Source: Aldehydirespirator sp965203635
GTDB taxonomy: Bacteria; Actinomycetota; Acidimicrobiia; Acidimicrobiales; Aldehydirespiratoraceae
Assembly (NCBI GenBank): GCA_965203635.1
Contig: OZ241903.1
Span: forward strand, 2,418,001-2,482,000
Direction of reading: 5' to 3'
Length of the DNA: 64,000 bases
Positions 17,271 to 24,767 of the stretch are shown one piece after another. Numbering within the stretch: position 1 is the first letter of the stretch; each line of letters opens with the position of its first letter. A program made the position numbers and the translations under genes. The notes below the pieces were generated by a model. It did no database searches. It had not been told where the DNA came from and worked only from the letters and a program-made list of their open reading frames with translations.

Positions 17271-18122
17271 TCAGCTGACTGGCTCGCCGGCTGTTTGAGG
17301 ATCGCCCGCGTTCTCGTCCAGCGGCTGGCCTGCAGAGCGAAGATCGACAGGCTTGCTGCCACGGCGGTCGTCGGCCCGAGCGAGGAAATCGGCAAGGATG
17401 CGCTGCCCGGCTGAGCGTCCGTGTCGATAGCTGCTGGCCTCAGCGGCAAAGTTGGCCAGAATGCCGAGTCCGGCGCGCGACGACTTCTCTGGATGGAACT
17501 GCGCTGCCCACACGTTCCCTCGGGCCACCGCGGCGACCACTGCACCACCGTAATCGCAGGTCGCGACCACATCGGTTCCGTCCCCCATCTCCGGTGCCAG
17601 CGAGTGGACGAAATAGGCCCAGATCGGGTCGTCAAGTCCGGTGAACATCCGATGGGCAGGACCGCGGCGGGAAAGGACGTTCCACTGCATCTGGGGTCGC
17701 TTGACCGATCCGGGAATCCAGGTCACCCGACGCTCGAACAAGCCGAGCCCTGGCGTGCCCGGCGCCTCGTCGGAGCCGGCAAATAGCACCTGCATCCCGA
17801 CGCAGATGCCCATGAACGGCCTTCCTGACTCAACCGCCTCGTGGACAGCGTCGTCGAGGCCGGTGCGCTGTAACGCACCCATGCACGGAGCGAAGGCACC
17901 CACACCGGGCAGGACTACTCCGTCGGCATCGGCAATGAGGCTCCTGTCGGCTGTGAGGCGGGCATCGGCGCCTGCGTGCTCGAAGCTCTTCTGCGCCGAG
18001 CGGAGATTGCCGATCCCGTAGTCGAGGATGGCAACCAGGGGCGTCTCGGTCGTCGGCTGCTCCTGGTGCCGGGAGCTCCTGCCGCCGAGCCTCTGCAGGC
18101 GGCGAGTGGTTGCCTCGGTCAC
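17271..18122 (-). CDS. hisH: imidazole glycerol phosphate synthase, glutaminase subunit
   Basis: Class-I glutamine amidotransferase that feeds ammonia to HisF. Catalytic cysteine is in GICVGMQ, and the His/Glu pair in QFHPEKS. The GTG at 18122 overlaps the hisB stop by four bases and gives 283 residues, about 80 more than usual. The excess is an N-terminal arm of about 29 residues before VAILDYGIGN and a polar C-terminal tail of about 40 residues after FLARADD. There is no start codon next to VAILDYG, so the arm seems real. Its last residues (PTTETPL) faintly resemble the HisB tail (PSTKGTL), possibly an old junction duplication that lost its stop. Confidence 0.93.
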   Translation of the reverse strand: MTEATTRRLQRLGGRSSRHQEQPTTETPLVAILDYGIGNLRSAQKSFEHAGADARLTADRSLIADADGVVLPGVGAFAPCMGALQRTGLDDAVHEAVESGRPFMGICVGMQVLFAGSDEAPGTPGLGLFERRVTWIPGSVKRPQMQWNVLSRRGPAHRMFTGLDDPIWAYFVHSLAPEMGDGTDVVATCDYGGAVVAAVARGNVWAAQFHPEKSSRAGLGILANFAAEASSYRHGRSAGQRILADFLARADDRRGSKPVDLRSAGQPLDENAGDPQTAGEPVS

Positions 18123-18709
18123 AGGGTGCCCTTCGTCGACGGCAGGGCCGAGCCCTCCACCCGCACCGCGTCGCGGATGGCCCGGGCCACGCCCTTGAAC
18201 GACGCCTCCACGATGTGATGGGTGTTGCGGCCTCGCCGCATCACGATGTGCAGCGTGATCGCGGCCGCGGTGGCGAAGGCCCGCCAGAACTCTTCGGCCA
18301 GCTGCGGGTCGAAGGGCGGATCGCCGAGGATCTTCTCGCCGGGGAAGTCCACGTCGTAGTGCAGGAACGGCCGTCCCGACAGGTCGAGCACCACCTCGAC
18401 CGCGGCCTCGTCCAACGGCACCGTGATGCTGGCGAAGCGGCGCACTCCGGCCTTGTCGCCCAGGGCCTCGCGGAAGGCCTCTCCCAGGATGATGCCGGTG
18501 TCCTCGACCGTGTGGTGAGCGTCCACCGCGAGGTCGCCCTCGGCCAGCACCGTCAGCCCGAGCCCGCCGTGGCGGCCGAGCTGGTCGAGCATGTGGTCGA
18601 AGAAGGGCAGGCCGGTGGAGGTCTCGGTCGTACCGTCGCCGTCGAGGTCGAGGCTGACCTCGATGCGGGTCTCCTTGGTGGACCGGGAACGGGTGGACGT
18701 GCGACTCAT
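18119..18709 (-). CDS. hisB: imidazoleglycerol-phosphate dehydratase
   Basis: 196-residue manganese dehydratase converting IGP to imidazole acetol phosphate. The His-rich metal motifs are intact: FFDHMLDQLGRHG, AHHTVEDTG, and near the end THHIVEASFKG. There is no fused phosphatase domain, as is normal outside enterobacteria. ATG 18709 overlaps the stop of the preceding 18-codon mini-ORF (ATGA). Its stop overlaps the hisH GTG. Confidence 0.97.
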   Translation of the reverse strand: MSRTSTRSRSTKETRIEVSLDLDGDGTTETSTGLPFFDHMLDQLGRHGGLGLTVLAEGDLAVDAHHTVEDTGIILGEAFREALGDKAGVRRFASITVPLDEAAVEVVLDLSGRPFLHYDVDFPGEKILGDPPFDPQLAEEFWRAFATAAAITLHIVMRRGRNTHHIVEASFKGVARAIRDAVRVEGSALPSTKGTL

Positions 18710-18762
18710 ACGAGAATCTCCTTGACGCGCGCCCCATGAGGGTACGAGGCTGAACCGCTCAC
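18706..18762 (-). other. 18-codon junction mini-ORF (duplicated hisC tail)
   Basis: Begins with GTG on the hisC stop (GTGA) and ends with TGA on the hisB start (ATGA). The product MSGSASYPHGARVKEILV ends like HisC itself (EEILA). The DNA repeats the hisC end 53 bases away, with a shared core AGAATCTCCT on the plus strand at 18713 and 18766 and weaker similarity around it. Confidence 0.6.
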
Positions 18763-19850
18763 GCCAGAATCTCCTCGAGGGCGGCGAGGAAGCGGTCGTC
18801 CTCTTCCGGGGTGCCGACCGTCACCCTCAGGCAGCCGTCCAGCCTCGGCCACGAAGTGCAGTTCCGCACCAGCACCGAACGGTCGACCAGCTGCTGCCAC
18901 ACCTCGGCGCCGTCGCGGTGGCGGGGCCGGATGAGCACGAAGTTGGCACCGGAGGGCCACACGTCGACCGGCAGCCCGCCCAGCCGGTCCGACAGCCGGT
19001 TGCGCTCGGCCACGATGGCGTCCACCCGGGCCTGCATCTCGTCGACGTAGTCGAGGGCGACGAGGCCGACGGCCTGCTTGAGCGCGTCGAGGTGATACGG
19101 CAGGGCCACCTTCTCCAGCTCGGCCACCACCCACTCCGGGCCGATCAGGTACCCCAGCCGGGCCCCGGCCATGGCCCACGTCTTGGAGTACGTGCGGGTC
19201 ACGACGACAGGCGCCTCATGGTCGACGAGCTCGAGCGCGCTGTGGGGGGAGAACTCGGCGTAGGCCTCGTCCACGCACAGCAGTCCGGAGGTGGCGCCCA
19301 CCGCATCGAGCAGTGAGGCCACCACCGAGCGGGGCTCGACCGTGCCCGAGGGGTTGTTGGGCGAGCAGATGAAGGTCACCGCGGGCCGGGCCGAGTCGAT
19401 CAGCGCCGCGGCCGCGCCGGGATCCAGGGTGAAGTCGCGGCCCCGCTCTCCCTCGACCACGGCAGTGCCGGTCACCCGGGCCAGGTGCGAATGCAGCGCG
19501 TAGGTCGGCTCGAACACCGCCGCGCGGCGGCCCGGCCCGCCGTAGGCGAGAAGCAGGCACTGGAGCACCTCGTTGGAGCCGTTGGCCGCGAAGACCTGAT
19601 CGGCGGTCACACCGTGGCGGGCCGCGATCCGCGCCCTGAGCTCGGCAGCCTGGCGGTCCGGGTACCGGTTCCAGACCACCGACCGGGTCGCGGCCGCCAC
19701 CGCCTCGGTGAACGCCGCCGGGGGCGGCAGCGGACTCTCGTTGGTGTTGAGGCGCACGGCCACGTCGAGCTGCGGCGAGTGGTAGCCGGCCATCAGGGCG
19801 ATGTCGTCGCGGGGCCGGACCGCGCCAGGCCCCGCTCCGACCGGGCTCAT
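18759..19850 (-). CDS. hisC: histidinol-phosphate aminotransferase
   Basis: 363-residue fold-type I PLP enzyme that transaminates imidazole acetol phosphate. The N-terminal RLNTNESPLPPP, the substrate-side SPNNPSGT, and the PLP lysine in TYSKTWAMAGARLGY are all present. ATG 19850 (MSPVGAGPG) overlaps the stop of the upstream 17-codon mini-ORF. The frame extends further up to 19940 but that part lies inside hisD. Its 3' end is repeated downstream as the next mini-ORF. Confidence 0.96.
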   Translation of the reverse strand: MSPVGAGPGAVRPRDDIALMAGYHSPQLDVAVRLNTNESPLPPPAAFTEAVAAATRSVVWNRYPDRQAAELRARIAARHGVTADQVFAANGSNEVLQCLLLAYGGPGRRAAVFEPTYALHSHLARVTGTAVVEGERGRDFTLDPGAAAALIDSARPAVTFICSPNNPSGTVEPRSVVASLLDAVGATSGLLCVDEAYAEFSPHSALELVDHEAPVVVTRTYSKTWAMAGARLGYLIGPEWVVAELEKVALPYHLDALKQAVGLVALDYVDEMQARVDAIVAERNRLSDRLGGLPVDVWPSGANFVLIRPRHRDGAEVWQQLVDRSVLVRNCTSWPRLDGCLRVTVGTPEEDDRFLAALEEILA

Positions 19851-19900
19851 GGCGAGCGCTCCATCGTTGATCCCGGTGACGCGACCCCGACCATGCTCAT
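19847..19900 (-). other. 17-codon junction mini-ORF (duplicated hisD tail)
   Basis: ATG at 19900 overlaps the hisD stop (ATGA), and the TGA at 19849-19847 overlaps the hisC ATG (ATGA). The product MSMVGVASPGSTMERSP ends like HisD (ASTTERSP). An exact 18-base direct repeat (19845-19862 and 19895-19912, 50 bases apart) plus flanking similarity shows tandem duplication of the gene junction. Confidence 0.72.
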
Positions 19901-21222
19901 GGCGAGCGCTCCGTGGTCGACGCCGGTGGCTCGGCGTCAAGGCGGGCGAGCCGCAGCCGCACCGACTCGGCGTGGGCCGTGAGCCCCTCAGCCTCGGCCA
20001 GCGCGATCACATGCGGTGCCAGGCGTCGCAGTCCCGGCCCGTCCGCGGAAACGATGTGCATGCTCTTGAGGAAGTCGCGCACAGAGAGGGCACCTGCGAA
20101 TCGGGCCGTACCGTCGGTGGGCAGCACATGGTTGGGGCCGGCCGCATAGTCGCCCAGCGAGGCGGGCGCCCACGGTCCGCAGAACACGGCTCCGGCATTG
20201 CGGACCATCGGTAGCAGAGCCTCGGGATCGGCGACCATCAACTCCAGGTGCTCGGGGGCGATCTCGTTGACGACCTCGAGGGCCTGCTCGGTGCTCGAGC
20301 ACAGCACGCTGTACCCCGAGTGCCTCAACGTGGCCTCGATCTCGGACCGCCGGTCGGCGAGCGCCGTCAGCCGGGTGACCTCGGCCTCCACCTCGTCGGC
20401 GGTGGACGCGTCCCATGTCACCAGCCACGCCAGCCCGTCGGGGCCGTGCTCGGCCTGCAGTATCACGTCGGCCGCGGCGAAGGTGGCGTCGGCGCCGGCG
20501 TCGGCCACCACCACCACTTCCGAGGGGCCCGCGAACGCGGCCGGCACCCCCACGACGCCGGCAACCTCCCGCTGAGCCAGCGCGACGTAGGAGTTCCCCG
20601 GCCCGGCGATCACGTTGACGGACCGGATCGACTCCGTTCCGTAGGCCAGCGCGGCGATGGCCTGGGCGCCGCCCACGGGATGGACCTCGGTGACCCCGGC
20701 GGCGGCGGCCGCAGCCAGGGTCACGTCGGCGATGCGGCCGTCGGAGCCGGGCGGCACGCACACCGCTGTCTCCTCCACACCGGCCACCCGGGCCGGAATC
20801 GTCGTCATGATCAGCGTCGACGGGTAGGCGGCTCGGCCTCCGGGCACGTAGCAGCCGGCCCTGCGCACGGGAAGATGCTGCTCCCGGACAGAGACGCCGC
20901 CCCGCTCGTGGAGCACGTCATCGAGAAGTTGGTGGCGGTGGTAGGCCTCGACGTTGGCCACTGCGGTCGCAAGGGCGTCTCTTACTTCAGCGGGTGTCCG
21001 GGCCACGGCCTCGTCGATCTCGGACGGCTTCACCGTGAGGCGGTCGGGCCAGACACCGTCGAAGCGCCCGGTTAGCTCCCGGAGGGCGTCGTCGCCCCGC
21101 TCCCGGACCTCGGCAATGATGGCTCGCACCGCCTCCAGCGGACCCGCGGGCGCGGCCTCGGGCCGGGGCAGGCAGGACGCGACAGGACCGCGGCTGCTGC
21201 GCAGGTCGAGGCGGGTCAGCAC
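19897..21222 (-). CDS. hisD: histidinol dehydrogenase
   Basis: 441-residue zinc enzyme that oxidises L-histidinol to L-histidine in two NAD-dependent steps. Recognisable are CYVPGGRAAYPST, VIAGPGNSYVALAQ, the zinc-site region ILQAEHGPDG, and the late EIAPEHLELM and GPNHVLPT. GTG 21222 starts the usual N-terminus (LTRLDLR); a short GAGGG precedes it. First gene of the his operon. A family 2 hairpin repeat lies about 28 bases upstream, so the promoter is in or beyond it. Confidence 0.96.
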   Translation of the reverse strand: MLTRLDLRSSRGPVASCLPRPEAAPAGPLEAVRAIIAEVRERGDDALRELTGRFDGVWPDRLTVKPSEIDEAVARTPAEVRDALATAVANVEAYHRHQLLDDVLHERGGVSVREQHLPVRRAGCYVPGGRAAYPSTLIMTTIPARVAGVEETAVCVPPGSDGRIADVTLAAAAAAGVTEVHPVGGAQAIAALAYGTESIRSVNVIAGPGNSYVALAQREVAGVVGVPAAFAGPSEVVVVADAGADATFAAADVILQAEHGPDGLAWLVTWDASTADEVEAEVTRLTALADRRSEIEATLRHSGYSVLCSSTEQALEVVNEIAPEHLELMVADPEALLPMVRNAGAVFCGPWAPASLGDYAAGPNHVLPTDGTARFAGALSVRDFLKSMHIVSADGPGLRRLAPHVIALAEAEGLTAHAESVRLRLARLDAEPPASTTERSP

Positions 21223-21249
21223 CCCTCAACGCTACCGGGCGCGACCCCC

Positions 21250-21342
21250 TAGAGGCCGAGCAAATGGGCCGCGACCTGCCGACTTGCGCGAGCGAGGCCG
21301 TGGCCCGAGCGGCCCTCAGGTCGCAGCGAACAAGAGCGGGAG
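21250..21342. repeat. dispersed hairpin repeat family 2, copy A
   Basis: Upstream of hisD. Shares three blocks with 57128-57216: TAGAGGCCGAGC, GCGAGGCCGTGGCCCGAGCG with GCCC after it, and AGCGAACAAGAGCGGGAG. Between the blocks the sequence differs but keeps an inverted repeat (here GCGACCTG with CAGGTCGC). Nothing else is visible between 21223 and 21388. Confidence 0.78.
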
Positions 21343-21388
21343 TGACACCGCTGCGACGCGATCGGCTCTCACCTACTTGCGGACGCTC

Positions 21389-21724
21389 TTAGGTGAGAAT
21401 GGTCGCGAGACGGGCGAGGACCTCCTCCACGACCGGCGCGGGGACACTCTCGAGACGCCGACCCCTGCGAGCACCCAGGTCGAGGACGCGTGGCTGATCG
21501 CAGCGGATTACTCCCGTGGTCCGGGTTCCAGCGTCCTCCAGTGAGACTGCGAATCCTCGCCGGCGCGCGAAGCTCCCGCCGGTGGTGATCGGCAGCACCA
21601 CAGGAGTCCCTGTCAGATCGTTGAATGGTGCCGGCGACACCACCAGGACCGGCCGGGTTCCACGCTGCTCATGTCCGGCTGTCGGGTCGAGGTTGACGAG
21701 CCAGACGTCACCACGCTGTATCAC
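21389..21724 (-). CDS. MazF/PemK-type endoribonuclease toxin
   Basis: 111-residue toxin of the PemK-like family, ribosome-independent mRNA interferases. The N-terminus RGDVWLVNLDPTAGHEQRGT holds the conserved basic-acidic core, followed by RPVLVVSP and VVLPITT; the sheet-forming fold is complete. GTG 21724 overlaps the antitoxin stop by four bases (GTGA); a longer frame up to 21799 overlaps the antitoxin and is unlikely. Second gene of a type II toxin-antitoxin pair. Confidence 0.9.
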   Translation of the reverse strand: MIQRGDVWLVNLDPTAGHEQRGTRPVLVVSPAPFNDLTGTPVVLPITTGGSFARRRGFAVSLEDAGTRTTGVIRCDQPRVLDLGARRGRRLESVPAPVVEEVLARLATILT

Positions 21725-21978
21725 AGAAGCTCGGCTCCGAGGGGCTTCCCCTCGATCCACTCCCGGTCGGCCTCGCTGTCGAGGGATGTCTCGTCGCACT
21801 GCGCGAGCAACTCGTCGAGCGAGTAACTCGGACGAGGCTTAGGCACGACAATCAGACGACCATCATCGACGTCGATGTGAACGCTCGCGCCGGAGCGAAG
21901 CTCCAGCAGGTCAAGAAGAACAGGCGGCACAGCGAGCATGACCGAACCGCCTACCTTGCGGAGCTTCGCGCTATACAT
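21721..21978 (-). CDS. AbrB/MazE-like antitoxin
   Basis: 85-residue antitoxin. Residues 1-45 form a swapped-hairpin AbrB fold (AKLRKVGGSVMLAVPP), which binds DNA. The acidic C-terminus (LDELLAQCDETSLDSEADRE) would wrap the toxin. ATG 21978 begins the fold exactly. Two in-frame GTG codons lie 15 and 30 bases upstream inside a 15-bp tandem repeat and would only add CEAEV units. The promoter carries an inverted repeat over its -10, consistent with autoregulation. Confidence 0.85.
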   Translation of the reverse strand: MYSAKLRKVGGSVMLAVPPVLLDLLELRSGASVHIDVDDGRLIVVPKPRPSYSLDELLAQCDETSLDSEADREWIEGKPLGAELL

Positions 21979-21982
21979 TTGC

Positions 21983-22020
21983 GCCTCGCACACTTCCGCC
22001 TCGCACACTTCCGCCTCGCA
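21983..22020 (-). repeat. 15-bp tandem repeat in the antitoxin leader
   Basis: About 2.5 copies of a 15-base unit (GCCTCGCACACTTCC on the plus strand) directly before the antitoxin ATG. On the minus strand each copy contains GCGAGGCGGAAGTG, so Shine-Dalgarno-like purines and an in-frame GTG recur. An overlapping 16-codon frame starts at the ATG at 22021 and ends at a TAG at 21973-21971. Confidence 0.8.
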
Positions 22021-22030
22021 TCCTGATCTC

Positions 22031-22060
22031 CCAGATTATACAACAATATAACGAATCTGG
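22031..22060 (-). promoter_or_regulatory. toxin-antitoxin promoter with overlapping operator
   Basis: On the minus strand a perfect TATAAT occupies 22040-22035. The inverted repeat CCAGATT (22031-22037) and AATCTGG (22054-22060) overlaps it, the arrangement expected for an antitoxin operator. No good -35 is seen. The AT-rich patch stands out from its GC-rich surroundings. Confidence 0.5.
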
Positions 22061-22093
22061 CGTGTTCGGCATCGAGTTCTACCGCGGTGGAGG

Positions 22094-22735
22094 TCAGACA
22101 GTGCTGGAGGGGCAGAAGTCGTTGAGCGTGCAGTCCTCGCAGCGGGGCCGGCGGGCCACGCACACCCGGCGGCCGTGAAGGATCATCCGCAGGCTGAAGT
22201 CGCCCCGCTCGGCTGCGGGGATCATCGGGTTGAGCTCGAGCTCGATCTTCACCGGATCGGTCTCGGAGGTCAGGTCGAGCAGGTTCGAAAGCCTGGTGAC
22301 GTGGGTGTCGACGGGCAGGCCCGGCAGTCCGAGGGCCACGCTGCGGATCACGTTGGCCGTCTTGCGGCCCACACCGGGCAGCCGCACGAGGTCGCGCATG
22401 GCGCCGGGCACCTCCCCGCCGTATTCGTCGACCAGCATCCGGGCCATTCCCACCAGGCTCTTGGACTTGTTGCGGAACAGCCCGATGGTGGCGATGTAGG
22501 GCTGGATGTCCTCCGGCTCGGCCTCGGCCAGCGTCTCGGCGTCCGGGAACCGGGCGAACAGGGCGGGCGTGGCCTTGTTGACGCCCACATCGGTGGCCTG
22601 CGCCGACAGGATCGTGGCCACCAGCAGCTCGAAGGCGTTGCCGTGGTCGAGTTCGCACACCGCGTCGGGGTACTCGCAGGCCAGGCGCTCATGGGTGCGG
22701 CGGGCGCGGCCTTTGGGTGTTCGGGGACGGGCCAC
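22094..22735 (-). CDS. nth: endonuclease III
   Basis: 213-residue bifunctional DNA glycosylase/AP lyase that removes oxidised pyrimidines. The helix-hairpin-helix LPGVGRKTANV contains the catalytic lysine; VDTHV carries the catalytic aspartate. Four cysteines near the C-terminus (CVARRPRCEDCTLNDFC) fit the [4Fe-4S] cluster. ATG 22735 lies 31 bases from the divergent mshD-like start, so the two share a small promoter region. Confidence 0.95.
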   Translation of the reverse strand: MARPRTPKGRARRTHERLACEYPDAVCELDHGNAFELLVATILSAQATDVGVNKATPALFARFPDAETLAEAEPEDIQPYIATIGLFRNKSKSLVGMARMLVDEYGGEVPGAMRDLVRLPGVGRKTANVIRSVALGLPGLPVDTHVTRLSNLLDLTSETDPVKIELELNPMIPAAERGDFSLRMILHGRRVCVARRPRCEDCTLNDFCPSSTV

Positions 22736-22766
22736 CGGAGGTGAAGCTAGCGGTACCCTCGCCTCC

Positions 22767-23459
22767 GTGCGCTACGAGGTCAACACGGCTGCTTCGCCGG
22801 ACGGCGAGTCGCAGATCGTCGTGCACGAGGGTCGGGGCGCTGGCGAGACGGGGGGCATCCTGGCTGAGGCGGTGGCCGAGTTGGATGATCGCGCCGGCGC
22901 CGAGCTCTGGATCAGGGAGGTCGCACCGGGCGACGACGCCGCCGCACACCGCCACCGCTTCGTCCCCTACCGAGACCTGTGGCAGCTGCGCTGCCGGCTG
23001 CCGGCCGAACCGTCGGGGCTGCCCACCAGAGCCTTCACGCTCGACGACCTCGATGAGTTCGTAGAGGTGAACAACCGGGCCTTCCACTGGCATCCCGAGC
23101 AGGGTGGGCTGACCGCCGCCGACGTGCGGAGCCGGATGGCCGAGCCGTGGTTCGACGCCGACGGGTTCCGCCTGCACCACCGAGACGGCCGCCTGGCCGG
23201 CTTCTGCTGGACCAAGGTTCACGCCGACCACGATCCGCCCCTGGGTGAGATCTACGTGATCGCGGTGGACCCCGACTTCGCCGGCCGGGGGCTGGGCCGG
23301 CCCATGACCCTGGCCGGTCTCGAGTGGCTGTCGGGTCGGGGGCTGACCGCCGGGATGCTCTACGTGGAGTCCGACAACCACCCGGCCAACGCCGTCTACC
23401 GCCGCATCGGCTTCGTGCACCATCACACCGACCGCGCCTACCGTCGCCCCTCGGCCTGA
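22767..23459 (+). CDS. mshD: mycothiol synthase-like GNAT acetyltransferase
   Basis: 230-residue acetyltransferase resembling MshD, which acetylates Cys-GlcN-Ins in the last step of mycothiol synthesis. The C-terminal GNAT domain has FVEVNNRAFHWHPEQGG, AGFCWTKVH, GEIYVIAVDPDFAGRGLGRP (acetyl-CoA pyrophosphate loop) and MLYVESDNHPANAVYRRIGF, all typical of MshD. The N-terminal GNAT-like half is short and degenerate: MshD is normally about 300 residues. GTG 22767 is the best start; the frame further up overlaps nth. Mycothiol is specific to actinobacteria. Confidence 0.85.
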   Translation: MRYEVNTAASPDGESQIVVHEGRGAGETGGILAEAVAELDDRAGAELWIREVAPGDDAAAHRHRFVPYRDLWQLRCRLPAEPSGLPTRAFTLDDLDEFVEVNNRAFHWHPEQGGLTAADVRSRMAEPWFDADGFRLHHRDGRLAGFCWTKVHADHDPPLGEIYVIAVDPDFAGRGLGRPMTLAGLEWLSGRGLTAGMLYVESDNHPANAVYRRIGFVHHHTDRAYRRPSA

Positions 23460-23480
23460 ATCAGCCTGCATACTGGAGGC

Positions 23481-23864
23481 ATGGAGAAACGGGTCTGGGT
23501 CAACCCCCGGCAGCCCCAGACGCTGTACATCGCGCAGCTGCTGCTGTACTTCCAAGGCGGCCTGTCGCTGGTGTTCGGGATGCTCGGCGCCCGGTCGCTG
23601 GGCGTCTACACGCTGACGATCGCGGTGGGCAAGGTGCTGGCCGCCTTCGGCATCGCCAACGAGAGGCGGTGGGGCTACAAGCTCGGCGTGGTCGTGGCCG
23701 TGGTTCCCGTCGCCCTGCTGGTGCTGCTGGCCGTGACCGACACGCCGCGCTGGCTGTGGGCCGACGCGTTCGGCCTGTTGTTCGACATTGCGTTGATTGC
23801 CTTGCTGGTGTATCCCACCAGCCGCGACTACCAGCGGCACTGGCCCAAGCGAACTCGCGAGTGA
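23481..23864 (+). CDS. small membrane protein, about four helices
   Basis: 127-residue protein I cannot assign. It has about four hydrophobic stretches (YIAQLLLYFQGGLSLVFGM, YTLTIAVGKVLAAFGIA, VVVAVVPVALLVLLAV, FGLLFDIALIALLVY), short loops and a basic C-terminus (RHWPKRTRE). It overlaps the menG start by four bases (GTGA), so it is co-transcribed with menG. A link to quinone metabolism is guilt by association only. Confidence 0.8.
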   Translation: MEKRVWVNPRQPQTLYIAQLLLYFQGGLSLVFGMLGARSLGVYTLTIAVGKVLAAFGIANERRWGYKLGVVVAVVPVALLVLLAVTDTPRWLWADAFGLLFDIALIALLVYPTSRDYQRHWPKRTRE

Positions 23865-24553
23865 GCGAACTGCCCTCCGGCGCAGCCAAGCGCCGGGCCG
23901 TGAGGGAGATGTTCGACGCCATCGCGCCCCGCTACAACCTGGTGAACCGCATCATGACCGGGCGGCTCGACGTGGCCTGGCGGCGCCGGACGGTGCGGGA
24001 GCTGGCTCTGCCTGCGGGATCGCGGGTGGCCGACCTGGCGTGCGGCACTGGAGACTTCTGCCGGGAGCTCGTCCGGCTCGGCCACCGTGGAGTCGGATTC
24101 GACTTCTCGATGGGGATGCTGCGGGCGGCCCCCCCGGGCGCGGGCCGAGCCCCGCTGGTCAACGCCGACGTGCTGGAGCTGCCCCTCCCGGACCGCGCTC
24201 TCGACGGGGCGACTTGCGGCTTCGCCCTGCGCAACCTGACCGCGGTGCCGCCGCTGTTCGCCGAGTTGGCCCGGGTGCTTCGGTCCGGCGGCCGTATCGG
24301 CCTGCTGGAGGTGGACTCGCCGACCAATCCCGTCCTTCGTTGGGGTCATGGACTGTACTTCGGCCGGGTGGTGCCCCTGATCGGTGCGGCCCTGTCGGAC
24401 CGCGACGCCTACCGGTACCTGCCCGAATCGGTCGCCTACCTGCCGCCTCCGGAGGAACTGCTCGCCGGGCTGCGGTCCGCCGGGTTCATCGATGTGCGTC
24501 GCCAGCCGCTGAGCGCGGGCATCGCCCAACTCATCACCGCTACCCGCCGCTGA
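23861..24553 (+). CDS. menG: demethylmenaquinone methyltransferase (UbiE/MenG family)
   Basis: 230-residue SAM-dependent methyltransferase for the last step of menaquinone synthesis. It has the UbiE signature near the N-terminus (FDAIAPRYNLVNRIMTGRLD), SAM motif I VADLACGTGDF, and the motif III region CGFALRNLT with a downstream LRSGGRIGLLEV. The GTG at 23861 overlaps the upstream membrane-protein stop. menA lies 700 bases away on the other strand, which supports the quinone role. Confidence 0.92.
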   Translation: MSELPSGAAKRRAVREMFDAIAPRYNLVNRIMTGRLDVAWRRRTVRELALPAGSRVADLACGTGDFCRELVRLGHRGVGFDFSMGMLRAAPPGAGRAPLVNADVLELPLPDRALDGATCGFALRNLTAVPPLFAELARVLRSGGRIGLLEVDSPTNPVLRWGHGLYFGRVVPLIGAALSDRDAYRYLPESVAYLPPPEELLAGLRSAGFIDVRRQPLSAGIAQLITATRR

Positions 24554-24572
24554 CCCGCGGCCCGCCGCCGAG

Positions 24573-24763
24573 GGAATTGGCAGCGTTTTGCACGGGATGC
24601 GTGCGTTGTGCTGCCAGTTCGGGGCCGGGTTCTGGGCATTGGTGGAATTGGCAGCGTTTTGCACGGGATGCGTGCGTTGTGCTGCCAGTTCGGGGCCGGG
24701 TTCTGGGCGTTGGTGGAATTGGCAGCGTTTTGCACGGTATGCGTGCGTTGTGCTGCCAGTTCC
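24573..24763. repeat. 71-bp tandem repeat of long hairpins (x2.7)
   Basis: Lies between the convergent genes menG and ybaK-like. Units start at 24573, 24644 and 24715; the third is cut after the hairpin. Each unit has arms GAATTGGCAGC and GCTGCCAGTTC, an internal loop, an inner stem GCACG/CGTGC and a 5-base apex, then a 23-base spacer. The copies differ at one or two bases (the loop GGATG becomes GTATG in unit 3). A stacked bidirectional terminator or a structured RNA are both possible. Confidence 0.92.
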
Positions 24764-24767
24764 ACGG

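Noticed and set aside
17271..18737. 488-codon frame as a HisB-HisH fusion
   Set aside because: The upper part is hisB read in another frame. HisH begins at the GTGA overlap at 18122.
21389..21978. Mobile element or prophage remnant around the toxin-antitoxin pair
   Set aside because: No integrase, transposase, terminal repeats or tRNA is visible; the flanking genes are ordinary chromosomal ones.
24573..24763. CRISPR array
   Set aside because: The repeats are 71 bp with an identical spacer and no variable sequences or cas genes.
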